Source of the DNA: Membranipora membranacea
Taxonomy: Eukaryota > Bryozoa > Gymnolaemata > Cheilostomatida > Membraniporidae
Assembly: GCA_914767715.1 (NCBI GenBank)
Contig: OU612065.1
Coordinates: forward strand, 1,800,001 to 1,864,000
DNA length: 64,000 nucleotides
Reading direction: 5' to 3'
Within the stretch, counting starts at the first letter, position 1; every line of letters starts with the position of its first letter. Position numbers and translations under genes: made by a program. Below are positions 1-18,239 of the stretch, piece after piece. Under the pieces are notes generated by a model. It was not told the DNA's origin. It searched no databases and was given only the letters and a program-made list of their open reading frames with translations.

Positions 1-177
1 ATCTAATTAGAGCCATCGACCCAATCTGGGGATGGTGAGATGGCGCAATCGGTTAGCGCGCTTGCTATTCACTGCCAGGCGATTAGTGCCGCAGGAGTTG
101 TGGGTTCGAGTCCCACTGGGGGAGCTTTCATTGTTGATTGTTCCAGCCCCCAGCACCCTCAGGTGTATACCTCTCCT
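1..177 (+). repeat. tRNA-derived SINE, copy 1
   Basis: The segment contains a Pol III A-box-like D arm (TGGCGCAATCGGTTAGCGCG, near 41-60) and a B box (GGTTCGAGTCC, near 112) inside a T arm that pairs as GTGGG/CCCAC. The bases between them do not fold into a proper anticodon arm and the acceptor stem does not close, so this is a tRNA-derived SINE head and not a working tRNA gene. The same unit returns at 400-581 in the same orientation and, more diverged, at 22195-22350 on the other strand. The tail after the tRNA part is shared by all three copies. Confidence 0.75.
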
Positions 178-399
178 GTGTACTTGACTACTGACTGACT
201 CATGGAAAGACATGTGACAGCATGGAAAGACATGCTGACAAGCTGGAAAGACAGCTAAACCCACTACAAGGGGTCCCAGCAATGGACCATGTAAGGCCAA
301 TAACCCTAACACGTTCGCTGTGTTTCATAGGGTGGCAATGGTGGATTGGAATGTGCTGTGGGATGAGAGAACACAACTCCGAGTAGTGAATAGCGGGCT

Positions 400-581
400 A
401 TCTAATTAGCGCCATCGACCCATTCTTTTTTGGGGATGGTGAGATGGCGCAATCGTTTAGCGCGCTTGCTATTCACTGCCAGGCGATTAGTGCCGCAGGA
501 GTTGTGGGTTCGAGTCCCACTGGGGGAGCTTTCATTGTTGATTGTTCCAGCCCCCAGCACCCTCGGGTGTATACCTCTCCT
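400..581 (+). repeat. tRNA-derived SINE, copy 2 (direct duplicate)
   Basis: This is a near-identical repeat of the unit at 1-177, starting with the same ATCTAATTAG motif and ending with the same ATACCTCTCCT motif. It differs by a short T-rich insertion before the A box and a few substitutions. The 222 bp between the copies is not repeated. The pair may be a local duplication or two insertions at the same preferred site; the shared leading bases favour a duplication of about 400 bp. Confidence 0.75.
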
Positions 582-940
582 AGTTTTGAAGCAATTTTAT
601 GTATGAGAGCTTTTGAATATAAAAGTTGGTTGTAAATTTGCTTTGGGTAGGTTCTATGGGCATTTCAATAAAGCTAACACAGTTCAGTATGCTTGGATTC
701 TCAATGTGAATGTCAAAGTTGCATATCTTTATGAGTCAGTTTGTCGACAAAAACACGGATTCCTTATAGTCTGAAAGACGGATTATCCCATGAGCGTTCA
801 TTTAATCCATATGAATATATAGATTTTCTCTTGTCACTGACAAAAAGGTGTTATAAGGTGTCTCCGATTTTCTAAACCATATAGAACATCTGTAATTTAA
901 TGTTGGACATAAAACTTCCTCAAAATTGACTGACTTACAG

Positions 941-2385
941 GAATGAACAATCATTTGTCATCAAATGAGAAGTTTCAAATACAGACAGAAGAGCTGTTAT
1001 TAATGCTGGACAAGCGACTGGATTTATACAGAAAAGAGGAAACTGCTTTGAAGGTAAGCACCATAGACAGAGCTAGACAAAGTTTGGTCCAATTGTCTGC
1101 ATTTGGAGCTGCTCCCCCTCCTCTGGGCACACTGCGCTGTGACCTGTGGAAGGGGAGCAACTGGAATGCAGTCAAAGTGGATCAACCTTGATCTAAGACA
1201 GACCAATGAAGAGGGAGTTTATTTGACAAACCGATATCGGAGGTTGTATGTTTCGTCCATGGGATTGATAATACCCTTTGTTGTGTTATTCATAAAGAAT
1301 AGGTTCAGTAACCTCTCCGGCGGGTATGGGTATAGGATGCGGCATGTGTCCCAGAACCTGTACTTAAGAGAGGATAACTCTCTCCGCTTCAAAGATGATG
1401 ATGAGGGGTTGATGGGTAATGCTTATTTCAGGTGATGCTTGAAACTCAGCATGAGGCTTCAAGAGCTGAGGAAGAGTGGATTGAGGTACAAAGAAAACTC
1501 AAACACTTACAGAAACAAGAGAAGAAAACTCAACTTTGGCTATTTGGTTCTCAGGGTATGATCATATCTTTTATTTAGCCTCATTACTGTCAACTGAGTA
1601 TCACTGGTTGAGCAGTACAATGGAGTGTATGTGAGAGTACAAAGATCCTAGTCTACACGACTGCATGTAGCCTGTACATGAAAATGAGATCAATTTATCT
1701 AATAATCTTGCATGGATGGCTTTTAGGTAATAGACCAAACTGCGAGTGTTTTTACCACAGAGAGTTGAGGCTTAAACATTAGCATAGTGAATTATACAAC
1801 CATTAAAAAGGGAGACAACCGTCCCAAACATAACATTATCCGCAGAAATTAGATATAGAAATACATTAGGAGTAAAATGCTCTTCCCATTCTAACATCTT
1901 GTATTCCATGTTTGCTCTTGGTTATTAGTTGTGCCAGAAGAGATGAAACCTTTTTACCACTATTACATGCAAAGTGAGGAGGATGCTGATGCTTTTATTC
2001 AAGTCAGGTAGGATTACCACAAAGCTTCTAGTGTAGATGGGAGTTCTCAACCAATATTTAGTTCTGTTTGAAACTGCTAGTTGCCAAAAACCAATATTAT
2101 TTATCAAACAAAATAGTGCATTTACTTGGTTTCCCACCGGAAATTTTAAGGTCATTCGGTTAAATTTTTTCTTATTTACGATACTCATGTATGACATGAA
2201 GGAAGCCCAGTAAATCATGATTCAGAATCATATTTGACAGGCGAGAGTGGGACAGCTTTATCACACATGCTGCAGACCCAACAGGATCACGGATACCAAA
2301 AGGATGGGTTAACCCGCCGCCACCAGAGACAACCTCACATGAATGGAAGATATATTCAGCTGAGAACAAAAATACAAATACTTAG
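941..2385 (+). CDS. PDCD7: PDCD7 / U11-U12 snRNP 59 kDa protein, C-terminal exons
   Basis: Four exons fit together in phase: 941-1053, 1432-1555, 1929-2007 and 2241-2385 (stop TAG). They encode at least 152 residues from an ATG at 943, but that ATG lies two bases after an acceptor-like CTTACAG, so it may be internal and upstream exons are not seen. The final part reads YYMQSEEDADAFIQVRREW and then IPKGWVNPPPP, matching the conserved PDCD7 tail (FIQIRHDWD ... PQGWVLPPLP) as I recall it. PDCD7 is a protein of the U11/U12 di-snRNP of the minor spliceosome in the nucleus. The N-terminal visible part is a charged coiled-coil-like segment, also typical. The gene converges on DCAF12, with about 510 bp between stop codons. 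The family call rests on the C-terminal motifs; the 5' end is unresolved. Confidence 0.85.
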
Positions 2386-2896
2386 ATTATTACTGGCACT
2401 TGAAGGTTGTTAAGCACAGTCAGTAAAACTGGCAACATTAACTAAATTGAGCTAAATAAGGTTAATGTTAACCTTGAGCCCCTTATCAAAAATGTTAAGA
2501 TTATGCTCTCCACATGGCAATGGTATAAACTACTCATAAGTATAACTATAAATAGTAAATATTAGCCATTATATATATGTATATATATATATATATATAT
2601 ACAGCTCATTCAATTGAAACATCAACATCGACGACATGTATGTACAAAAACATCAAAATAAAAACTATGAACCATCAACAGAAACAAAATTACCAACAAT
2701 CAGTCTACGCTTAGCAGAAGCACACACTGGGCGGGATGTGAGACTTTGAAACATGCACTTCACATGATTTCCGAATTTTTCTTATTGACATGGCTGACAT
2801 TTGGATCGTCTCACTAAACCAGCAAAAAGTTTTCCCTGATTCACAGAAGTAAAATATAACAGGCACATATCGCGTTCTAGTTACACATGTAGTGCT
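2386..2896. other. Intergenic space between convergent PDCD7 and DCAF12
   Basis: This stretch should hold the two 3' UTRs. It contains an (AT)n microsatellite around 2572-2601. I see no further coding exon. Confidence 0.5.
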
Positions 2897-8183
<5,287 letters not shown>

Positions 8184-9254
8184 TGCGACAACGCTTCAAT
8201 TGGGCTTTCTTTCTACAAAAGGAAAAATCCATTACACATACATCGAGCTTGGGGTGAGAAGGCCCATAGTCTGGTGATACATTAGCAGTGAAACAGTGAA
8301 TGGGGGAATGGACTTGGCTAATTTCATTCTTCAATAGGGTGATAAATTGATCGCATCATCAGAAGCTTTGTCATAAAACTGCAATAAGTTCTTTCAGAGA
8401 GAGCATTTGACCCTTTATTTCTTCACCTCGGCTCCCTCCCGGATGTTTGATTGTGGAATATTACACAATCAAAATTGAATCCATGGGAAACTTAAATCTG
8501 CGCTCTATACTGATAAAACGAGAACTTATATTTTGCATCTTCAATCTTGTATATGGTTTCCTTGGTTTGATCTTGACATAGAATGGCTTCTATGTCAGGA
8601 TCAAACCACGGAATGAGTAAAGGGGCCACTAGCTAGTACTAGATTACTAGACAGCCCTATTTGAGAGTATCTTACTAATCTAGTACAAGCACACAGAAAA
8701 AGACTGTGTGTATTGAGAATGTACTAACTTTAGAATCAAAAGGTAGATCAAGTTTATTAGGTGTTGTTATGATAAGTCGTAACATATAAACATAACACAA
8801 CAGGCAGTCACTGCCAGCAAGCGACTAGCTAGTAGTAGTACTTGCTGCTCTACTGAAGAAAGAAAGAAGGGTACAATTTCTTGAAGTGGTACATTCTCAA
8901 ATTAAGGCTGTAATTCTCAGGTAACTGTCAGCTATAAGACAAGTATACCATTCTATTCCTTGCTCTAAGCTCAGTAGGTAGGGAAGGTTACGGTAAGAGT
9001 ATTGGACCAGGATTCTCCCTGATTGGTTGGACATGGTTAAGTCTTAATTTACTATTTAGTCAAGACAAGAGGGCATTCTTCTGGCATCATCAGGTGTGAT
9101 AAGAAGCAAAATAAGAGATACCACAATTGAACTGTATGATACATACTGTTGCTAAGTCCTTGTTAAGAAGTTATTAAAGTATTCCGTCCTGACACTGGTC
9201 ACAATGATTTAAGAATAAACTTATTTATTTAATAATTTGGTACCCAACTCAACC
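8184..9254. other. DCAF12 upstream region
   Basis: This gap contains the presumptive DCAF12 promoter and 5' UTR. A short hairpin of about 20-bp arms (GGTTTGATC...GATCAAACC) occurs at 8564-8607. I see no coding exon. Confidence 0.45.
9246..9254. repeat. Target-site duplication of element 1, left
   Basis: AACTCAACC immediately precedes the GGGTGC terminus; the right flank at 20464-20472 is GACTCAACC, matching at eight of nine bases. Confidence 0.75.
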
Positions 9255-9334
9255 GGGTGCAGGTCTATGTTCCGTTCGTATCTATGTTCCGTATGGGTCT
9301 ATGTTCCGCTGATTTTTGGGTCTTTAGTCCGCTG
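9255..9334 (+). repeat. Type A terminal repeat of element 1
   Basis: This 80-bp end has TCTATGTTCCG at 9264, 9281 and 9298 and the boundary motif GGGTCTTTAGTCCGCTG at 9318-9334. It matches the inverted sequence at 51040-51119 along its whole length with a few substitutions. Confidence 0.85.
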
Positions 9335-9902
9335 CTCCTGCCTATACTCAATGCCCATATTATGTTTCGCCCCAACTGATACTTGATAACTCCAAAAAAA
9401 GGCAACTCCCTATAATAAAAAAGAGAATACAGGGAGAGTGGGAATCATAGCAAAACCCAACTGTTATCAATGAACCAATGAGTTGGTAATACACTTGAGC
9501 TCAACCATTTAAGTTAGGTTTGGCAATATGCCTTATCTTCTCATGGGATTTATCAACCTTGACAAAAGTTAGCATCACGCCATTTTTAATAACCGATGGA
9601 ATTTGCATTACAAAAATTTATGCTGTTCTGAATGGGCATTAAAAACAGGCGCTGGCAACAGGTGTTGTAAGACGTGTGGCCTGTGCTGTATGGGACACGT
9701 CTTACAGCACTCAAGGCCTATACAGTTTTGTTGTGTTCCATACAGCACCTGCCACAGGTCTTATAACACCCATTGCACCTCAGGAAGTTGTATGAGTGTT
9801 TAATGGAACTGAGTACTTAAAATGCATTTAGTACGCAACACTGCCTGCACCATCAAACTCTCTAATATGATATTTTTTATAAGATTGGGGACACAGTTAA
9901 AA

Positions 9903-10100
9903 CTAACAGTTGGACAGCATATCGAACGGCAAAGTTCCGTTGAAATACAGATCTGATAATTTCACGCTGGTTATCGTTATGCCGGCTGTTGCTGCCGAGT
10001 GGTGAAGCCTTTTTAGAAAAATCCTGACAAACAAACGTTGCTCAAAATCCTCGCTCCTTAAGTCTTTCAATTTAGACAAATTCATTTCCAAATTGTCCAT
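9903..10100 (-). CDS. Small uncharacterised ORF inside element 1
   Basis: A 65-codon frame starts with ATG at 10100 (MDNLEMNLSKLKDL) and stays open to a stop at 9903. It is rich in charged and leucine residues and looks somewhat coding-like. I do not recognise it and see no splice partner. It lies 650-850 bp from end A and reads towards it. It could be chance. Confidence 0.2.
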   Translation of the reverse strand: MDNLEMNLSKLKDLRSEDFEQRLFVRIFLKRLHHSAATAGITITSVKLSDLYFNGTLPFDMLSNC

Positions 10101-10911
10101 TCAGAATATGGTTCCATCATCCAAAAAGCAATATGACTTGCAATTTGACATGTTACAGGCGGAATAATCAGATAGCGATTTTAATGCTTTTTAATCAAAC
10201 ACCAGTTGTCTCCTCTCTCTCCATGGATAGACAACTAGCTGATAATTATAATAATAAAAATTCATTATTAAAAACACTCGTAAAAATTTTTGATTACTAG
10301 ACATTGAACATTCAACATTATCAATATAAATCGTTTTCATTGATACTTATCACTGAGTTAAATGAAAAATCTAGCTTAGAATTATTATGAATAGCTTGTC
10401 AACTTTAGTGACTTAAGCGGTAAAATGCCTCTTTTTGCAGGCGAAAAGATGGTACACAATTATTATATTGTTAAGCAGTGAAACAGGAAAAGTTCCATCT
10501 AACATTTGATGTTTTTTGATGTGACTGCAATTATAATAGTATAATCAATGAGTTTTCAAACACTAAATCAACAGTTTGTGTCATCATAGTCTCTGAGAGA
10601 AAGGTTTCAGAGATAGGCACACTCTCTAATGTAGCTCAGCCACTCTAAAAATCACCTGCAAAAAATTGTCTCGCTTCTATTCCTAAGTACATAAAAAATG
10701 TCATGAGACTGTTTGGAAATAAGGTAACCGGTTCAAACATATTCTGAACTGGGTAAAAACTGATCCAATATAATTGAACAGTGAAAACGTATTTAATCGA
10801 TAAAATCAATCTACACTTTTTCCCATGTTTTGAATTCAGAGTTTTGGCCCCTTATCAGTTAGGAGCGGAATGATTCAAGGACCATACATGTTCCTCTGTT
10901 ATAGATTTGTA

Positions 10912-10916
<5 letters not shown>

Positions 10917-10949
<33 letters not shown>
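10917..10949. repeat. (AT)n microsatellite
   Basis: An uninterrupted run of alternating A and T inside element 1. Confidence 0.9.
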
Positions 10950-10952
<3 letters not shown>

Positions 10953-12849
10953 GATATATATACACATAGTATTTTATGAAACTTAACTCTACAACAATGG
11001 ACTAATTGGGTTTCCCCTAGATCATGTTTATGAATGAATGTGATAGGTTACCAAAAGTTGAGATGTAGGAATTATGTTTATTAAGTTTTTGAGATATAAA
11101 TTAAATATTGAGGAGGGGCACCTTGTTTATATCAGTCAACATGGTAATGAATATGCGGAATGTTTTCAGATTTGCCATGTTATAACTGTTAACAATATAC
11201 TGTTACCCCTACAGATGTCACAGCTATTGGGGGTAGTTACATGTTGAGTTGGTGAACTGAAAAATCTAGAACCTGACAAGACCAAACTCATGAGTACTAG
11301 TGCTGCGGATCTGTATTTTTTATATCATAACAGCATCATCCCCGTTTACTGTTGGAATTGTCCAAACAGTGTGATCATGAATTTACGACAGGCGAGCTCT
11401 ATGTTAAAAGTATGCATGTAATTGCAGTAATTATTGACAGGGCACAACTAAACTAAGACAATCTGCTTGAAAGAGACAGCTGACAGCGCAACCTTGATGG
11501 TGAGCTTTCTGGTCAAGGAACCTGATATGAGCGCCCCTACATTTCTTTTCTTGTTTGAATATGAACTTGCTTGACATGAAGGAAACATTGTTGCTGCCGA
11601 TTTTTGCTCTGATCTGTTTCATTTTATTGTTTAATTTTAAATATACGGAGGCGTGTATATTGAAAATTAGATCATTTTTGGAAGTAGAAACTCTATTTAT
11701 GATGATCTCTGCAATCAATAGATTCAGCAACACTAGCTGAAAAAGTTGCCAAGTTGAAGATGTATCATTTACCAATCGTCATTTGATTATAGAACCATGG
11801 TATAACTTATCATATCAATTTGAATCACAAGGTACTGGTGTGAGTGTATTTGTAGATTTCAAGATCAAAGAAACTAATAAAAATCAAACGCGATACTAGA
11901 ACAACGCTAAAATTGCAAGAATCAAATCTACTCATTGGATCGAACGAAACCATGAACAGGTCTTCAAGAAGCTCAAGCCGGAGTAGTGTATCTGGTTGCT
12001 CATTTTAATACATGAAGATTTTTTGCAAGGGTCATTTCAGGTAAACAGTATCACCTACTTAACTCGACAACTCTGCTGCTTGCTGCGTCGCAAATGATGC
12101 TGGTGGTGGCGTCAAAACCATTTTGATTGCATAGTGGAGTGCATTGAATTCAATTCAATTTCTCTCAATTTTTTCTAGACCACATAACGCTATACTTTGG
12201 CACCCTGCAGCGAATATAACATAATACCCTGATGTAGTATATTTTTTGATGTTGTAGAGGTGCTCCAAAACCGGGGCAAATCCATTGGAGAAGGCCATCA
12301 TTAACATACATAATATGAAAAACAATTCAAGTTCCCAGGTTTCAGATATCAATTGTCATTTAATGAGGTTGTATTTTACGACATGGTGAGCTATGTTGGA
12401 ATTGAAAGATCAGTAGTTCTTCTATAATATTTCAATAAGCAAAAATCAATGCCCATAATGCGGCAGACGAAATACATGTAATGTCTGATTGCCAAAACTA
12501 TGTTTATAAAAGCAATTTCACATGATACTTTTTTATGTATACCCGAACATAATTTAGGTTCTTACTCCTTAGATGGCTGCAAGCGCGAGTTTGTGGCATC
12601 ACATTACAACTATTCACTTTGGTTTGATAATGTTTGTAAGGAATTTGATGATGTGATGCCTCAAACTTGCATATACAGCTATCTGAGCACTTTTAACGCA
12701 TCGGAATGTCTGTTGAAGTACAAATTGGAGTTGTCTGCTACGGGTTGTTGAGCAGACAATCTGAAAGAAGCTTGGCTTTAGCTGCACAGCATATTCCCGA
12801 GATCAATTGCTGCGGGACTCAGGCCAAAAGCAAGAGCTAAAATTGACAA

Positions 12850-13510
12850 AAATTTGTCGTTGGGTGATAGCTCGGCCACCAGACTACCTGTCGAGCAGCT
12901 CTGCAGGTTTAGCAGTACCCTGGTGTCCAGCATGTGCATGTGCAATATAGGCACTACGCAAACTAGCAGGTACATCAAGTCTATCATTAAACATGAGACA
13001 TCCTTTGTACCCGGGCAATTTATGACTGCTTGTTTCTTCGCCAACCCTCGACCAAATACTGCTTGAATTTAACTGCGACATCGTCAGTCACGGTGGCTTC
13101 AAACGCCTCTATTTCATGTATATCAGGGACTAAGTCCTCACAAATACTGTCAATAAAGTACTCAACAGCTGCACAGTGCTTCACACTGGCTGCACTGTAA
13201 GCCTCGTTGGGTCGGCTCAAACTATCGGCAACAAACATCTTAACACCAAAATTTTTATATCCATACCTCATTATCCTCATTTTGAACCTTTGCACCCTCG
13301 GTGGTAGATCACTCAGATCTTTACCACCTAGAATTTGTACCAAGGGTTTATGGACCGTTTCAACTTCAAACTTTCGACCTATCATATACTAGTCAAACTG
13401 CCCACATGATGACAAGAGTTTCCTTCTCCACCATCGAAGAGCGTGTCTAAGTGTCAGTCATCTTACGCGAGGCATATTCCAATGGTTGCCAGATATCTTT
13501 ACCAGATTCC
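12850..13510 (-). pseudogene. Ty3/gypsy pol relic (RNase H and integrase N-terminal zinc domain)
   Basis: Minus-strand frames show an RNase H segment near 13385-13200 (HKPL, then LPPRVQRFKMRIMRYGY and VADSLSRP), typical of Ty3/gypsy polymerases. Upstream of it, near 13500, a separate frame shows PLEYASRKMTDT, the preceding part of RNase H. Downstream, another frame near 13000-12890 shows VPASLRSAYIAHAHAGHQG, which resembles the zinc-binding region before the integrase core. At least two frame changes separate these pieces. No LTRs were identified. It is a decayed fragment nested in element 1. Confidence 0.75.
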
Positions 13511-14462
13511 TGGAGAAAAACAGCACCAAACGCGCTGGATATTGATAACAATCGCAACTTGCATATTATTAGGAAGTTGCTTAGTCCTTGGTTTAAAAAA
13601 GACAAAATTTTGGTTATCCATCACTCATTACATTGTATTGGAGCTGTTATACTTTATCAAAATACACCATAAAATAATCGTATAAAATGAATTTTAAGCT
13701 TTATTCTCAGGGAGAGGAATAAATAATTACCGGAAAATACATTTGAGGTTTGGCTGAGATCTATGGGAGCACAGAGGATAGAGTTACATTTTCCCCTATG
13801 GGGATTATATAAAAATTATGGAAATGGACCAAAATATAAATCCTCGTTCTTAAATCATTATAAATGGCTACAACGCCCATTAATTTTTTTTAAATCACAA
13901 CACTGATGCTTCAGTAGGTGTGGTTATTTGTTTGCTTGTAGCTGGTGAATGGTACTGAGTTTCTTTAAGATGCTCTGTCTTTCTATGGCAGTCTAAAAAA
14001 TAAATAAAGATTACAATATCCAGAAAGCTAGCTGCAACATTGATTGGCATCGCAAAGCAGCCAGAAAAATAACTATTAGTATTAGGTTATTATGGGATTA
14101 TCATGTTAAAGGTGCTATGCAATAACTAGCCACTAAAGATGCATGTAGTTTTAGCTACCGAGTGGGTACTAGTGTAAAATTAGGTCATTAGGTCATTTTG
14201 TGTATAGGTTTGTCATAATTATCTATATGGGTATTTCTATCCCTTGTCCGATATGAGGGAGGGTAGTGGTGTGAGACTGCACATTTCAGAGAGGTAATTG
14301 ACACCCTAACTCGAAGACTGTTAGACAATTTTTTCTTTCATGTGTGTTTATTGCTAGAGATAAAATTGATAACATATATAGATAAAGTTCAATTGAGTAT
14401 GACTCAGAGAAAGGCAAAAAAAGATTTGATAAAAAATTGTAGATAATTGCAATAGAAACATG

Positions 14463-14885
14463 TCAAAAGCAAAGGGACAGTCTTATAGCCTGCGCTAGGG
14501 CGTAGACAGCCCAATTGTAAAGCTTGAAGGTCAAATACGAGACACACGTACAGGACAAGTGCCCCTTCCAGCTGCAGTCATCACTGCCCCCCAGACAGGA
14601 AGCCAGTGGGTAAAAACAACGGTAATACAGGTCAACCATTGTTTTGCTATCAAAATAAGGGAGAGCTGCCCTAATCAATGTTAAAATTAGGTTGATTTTT
14701 CGGCAGTGGTCCACGAGGTAATTCATATCAGTTATATTAGAGTCAAGAATAATGCCTAAAAAATTGTGTTTTACAGCTGAGATCAATTTTATATTCCGCC
14801 AAAACAATTTGCTTTTTTTGGCGATTTTAAAATAATTTGGAACGTTTTTGAATAATTTAGAGTGAGCCTGTTGGCCATGCACCAA
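14463..14885 (-). pseudogene. Non-LTR retrotransposon reverse-transcriptase relic
   Basis: A 140-codon frame contains NFLGIILDSNITDMNYLVDH, a stretch KINLILTLIRAALPYFDSKT and then LYYRCFYPL. This is the thumb region of CR1/Jockey-like reverse transcriptases (LGI.LD...W..HI...K...). No catalytic core is visible nearby, so it is a 3' fragment nested in element 1. Confidence 0.6.
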
Positions 14886-16199
14886 GTTTCAATTTTTGAA
14901 ATTTCTTGTCTTCATAGGTTTATTACTGATAGACAGCCTCTTTGATGTCGGTAGACTAAGAATGTTCCACACAGTATAGTTGTAGAGTCGTCGTTAGAGA
15001 AGTGGCGACTTTTGAGTCAGTTCAGTTGGTGTTGGTTTATGTTGCTCGGCGTGTTATGGGATATGAGCAGGGAGATCTCTCATAACAAGAGGGGAAATTG
15101 AACCCAGGACCTCTTGCTATCAAAACTTATAACAACTGACAACAAATTTAGGTATTGTGATTGTAAAAATACTTTCTTTCTGGGGAAAAAAATTTGCTGA
15201 TTGCTATAAATAGAAATATAAACACTTCCACAGAGAGAAGCTATTTTTTGGTTACAGTACTTATGGAATGAAAATGAAAGTAACACCTTTGTACATACCC
15301 ATATCTCGATACGCGGTAGGCATGATGGACACTACCTCCAAGCGGCTCAACACCTCAGCTGATAGTTCACATCCCCGTACATATCAATTCTATTTACCAA
15401 CCAGCACTGTAGGTCACTCTGAAATAGTGTGAAGATGAACAGATGGACACTTTCTCATCTTAGCACTGGTATCCTGTCATTAGGGATAGGGTGATGGGTT
15501 GATGCAGACCTCCCAATCAGGACATATTATGTTTTTCGGTACAAAATTACCTTGATTGAAACTTGGAACCAAAATAGTTTATCCGCAAGGGTAGTTGATA
15601 TGATGTACATTCAATGTCAATATTTTTACTGCCCAACTGCGAATTACCATATGCATTATGTCTTTCAGCTTTGTTTTTTTTTCAATCCTCATATTGTACC
15701 TTCTGGGCTCACTTATGGGGCAAAGGCAAGTGGTATTTTTCACGTTCATGATAACTTAACAAACCTGATGTAGATTGGTGGAAATCATCTCAAGTCGCAG
15801 CCAAATGCACAACTAATTTTCTCCGCATAGGATCTGATAAAAATAAAGCAAAATAATTATGTACTTTATGTATATACCTACATGTCCTGGTGTGCTATGG
15901 CAAGTGACCAATTCTTAGCTGGAACAGGTAGGGGGCAGGATAAAATATGAAAACTAGCAAAAAAGTCAAGAACAAGACCAACAGTTATTTCTGCAATAGA
16001 GGTGGTTGTTTTGTAGATATTATGATATTATGAAAAATTTGCTTGAGGAATGTACAATCCGGTGCCAGACTCAGCCAGTCCCAATCCTGGATAGAGACGG
16101 GTTCAGCGACAGGCAGAGCATCCGGCCGGAAAAACTATGCCACAGACTGTAATAAAACCAGAGAGAACCAGACTATGCCAAGGCATCTCCCTTGTTGGG

Positions 16200-16660
16200 G
16201 ACCTTGTGGAAAGTAGGCGAGCGAGGTAGACGATTATCAAGCTAGCGGCCCTAAACATTGCTACACTCACAAATAAGAGTAGAGAGATAGCTGATACGAT
16301 GGTGAGGCGTAACATATGCCTACAGGAGACCAGATGGGAGGAGAAAGGCCTGGAGGAAAGGCAAGATACATTGACGATGGCGTCAAGCTGTACAACAGTG
16401 GCGGGATAAGATCGAGGAATGGTGTGGGATGAGTCATGTAACCAGGTAATCTGAGGGGATTATCAATTTGAACTTGGTGACCAAAAGGCAGACCTATAAC
16501 ATCGTTTCTGCCTATGCGAACAGCAAGACTGTGACGAGGAGGCCAAAGACAGATTTTGGACAGTTTGTTGCAGTGCTGCAGATGTGCTTATCTTGGCCGG
16601 AGACATGAACGGGCATACTGGAAGTGCAAGTTGATCGCTTAGAGACAAATGTGCAATAGC
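16200..16660 (+). pseudogene. LINE endonuclease relic
   Basis: The plus strand reads LAALNIATLTNKSREIAD, VRRNICLQETRW and, after frame changes, LILAGDMNGHTGS. These match the first half of an apurinic-like endonuclease domain of LINEs (often annotated as craniofacial development protein 2-like): N-terminal LN.GTL, LQETRW and GD.NGH. Several frameshifts make it a pseudogene. No reverse transcriptase follows in order. Confidence 0.65.
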
Positions 16661-16799
16661 CATCAAAAACAGTGGAGTTCGAACAGAGATAAAATCGCAT
16701 AACACAATGAACTACTTCCAGAACCAGGTATAAACAATATGCTAAATTTGTCTTCTCGGACTTTGATAGCTATTCTGCGATGAGAACCTACTATTTGGC

Positions 16800-17880
16800 A
16801 GCCGTCGGTTGCCCAACGGACAAATAGGCTTCCGGTTGCTTTTAACGCTACCGGACATAAAATTCATGGGACAGGATTGGCTTGTAACAGATGCAAATGC
16901 ACTTTAGACAGAGATGGGTTTTGTTACGGTGGAGTTTGCTGTGAAAGAAACCCATCAGGACGCCTATTTGGTGTCCAACGGTTGCCAAATAGCCATCCGG
17001 ACGGGTCTGTTTTACAATTGACATCTGCCATGAAGCCATCTGGTTGCAAAATTTGCAACAGGATTGGTTTGTGACTGCCGAGCTTTGAAATCGATATAAT
17101 GTGAAATGGATATTTGTCATGAGTGGATGGACCTTTAACTTAAAGATTTGTGGTGGACCGGCCACATTTTTCGCATTATAGCTGCAACAAACCCATCCAG
17201 ACAGGCTTGGAATAGTAATGTTTGCTAAATTAACTCCATCCGGGTGGGTTTTGTTTGAGCAGTAATATTTGCTGTAACCATTCTTCCAGATGAGCCAAAT
17301 GTGTCCGGTAAATGGCCATCAGCAACATATCTCCATAAAAGGGCCATCCGCTTATGACGAATACCCATGCGGCAATGCTAACTGGCCATCCATTTCACCT
17401 TGTATCAATCTCGAAGTGTGACTGTAACAAACCCATCCGAATGGCCATATGGCAACTGATGGTTGCCAACTACTCATCCATATGGGCTTGGAGCAGTAAC
17501 AAACTCATCTGCATAGGCTGAGGATAGACCAGAGATGTGTGGCGGATGGCCATTTACAGAAAACATTTTTAGTACAACAGCTTGTAGCAGTAATACTTTC
17601 TGTAACAAACCCATTTGTATGGGCTTGGAGCAGAAATTTTTGGTGTAACAAACCCAACCAAATGGGCTTAGAGCATTAATATTTGCTGTTACAGCCCTAT
17701 TCAGATGGGGTTGTCGCCCCGATGATGAGTGACTACAATCCATCCTCCTCTGCTACATACCAATCCACCTTTGTCAAATACGTGCCTGGATGCCTTTTAT
17801 GTAACCGGATGTCTATTTGGCAACTAACAGATGTCGATGCCAGGCAGACATCTAGCGGCTGCAAATAGCAGAAACAGAGA
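16800..17880. repeat. Degenerate tandem block with CCATCCG/CGGATGG palindromes
   Basis: Units around 40-60 bp recur, built on variants of TAACAAACCCATCCG followed by ATGGGCTTGGAGCAGTAAT and a TTTGCTGTAACA link. Many units contain the small palindrome CCATCCG-x-ATGG. Order and spacing are irregular. A related block is seen near 29880-30420, including the shared phrase TTTCACCTTG...AGTGTGACTGT. No gene is supported here. Confidence 0.6.
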
Positions 17881-18239
17881 GAAAGCATTTCTCTTTGCCG
17901 ACATGCCTATATATAGGCCTGAAGTTACCACTGAACTCAATTAAGCATACCATACTTACTTGATACTTGTAGAGTAATCGTTTCTTCATCTGAAGTTTCC
18001 AGTATTTTTTCAGGCTCGTCTATCGGTATTAGCCCGTGTCATAGATCGTATAACCAGATTTTCACCATTTACTGTAACCTTAACCTGCCACAGGAGGATC
18101 TACAAGTATCAAAGAGTGATAAAAAAGATCATTTCACAATTTAGCGGGGAGACAAAGAATCTCTTTTTGTGGAGGTCAGTGCTGCAGTGAGGTATTAGGT
18201 ACTGTGGGTTGTGCCTTCTAGAACTGCCAGGATGTGGGT

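Noticed and set aside
35-125. A functional tRNA gene
   Set aside because: A and B boxes are present, but no anticodon stem-loop of the right form and no paired acceptor stem are visible, and the unit recurs with a shared tail. It fits a SINE better.
1556-1928. U12-type intron in PDCD7
   Set aside because: The donor is GTATGA, not GTATCCTT, and no clear U12 branch site was seen.
12500-12751. Plus-strand ORF of 83 codons in element 1
   Set aside because: Composition is not clearly coding, no splice partner or family resemblance was found, and the area is retroelement debris.
16800-17880. CRISPR-like array
   Set aside because: Units are degenerate and irregular in spacing and the context is a eukaryotic genome.
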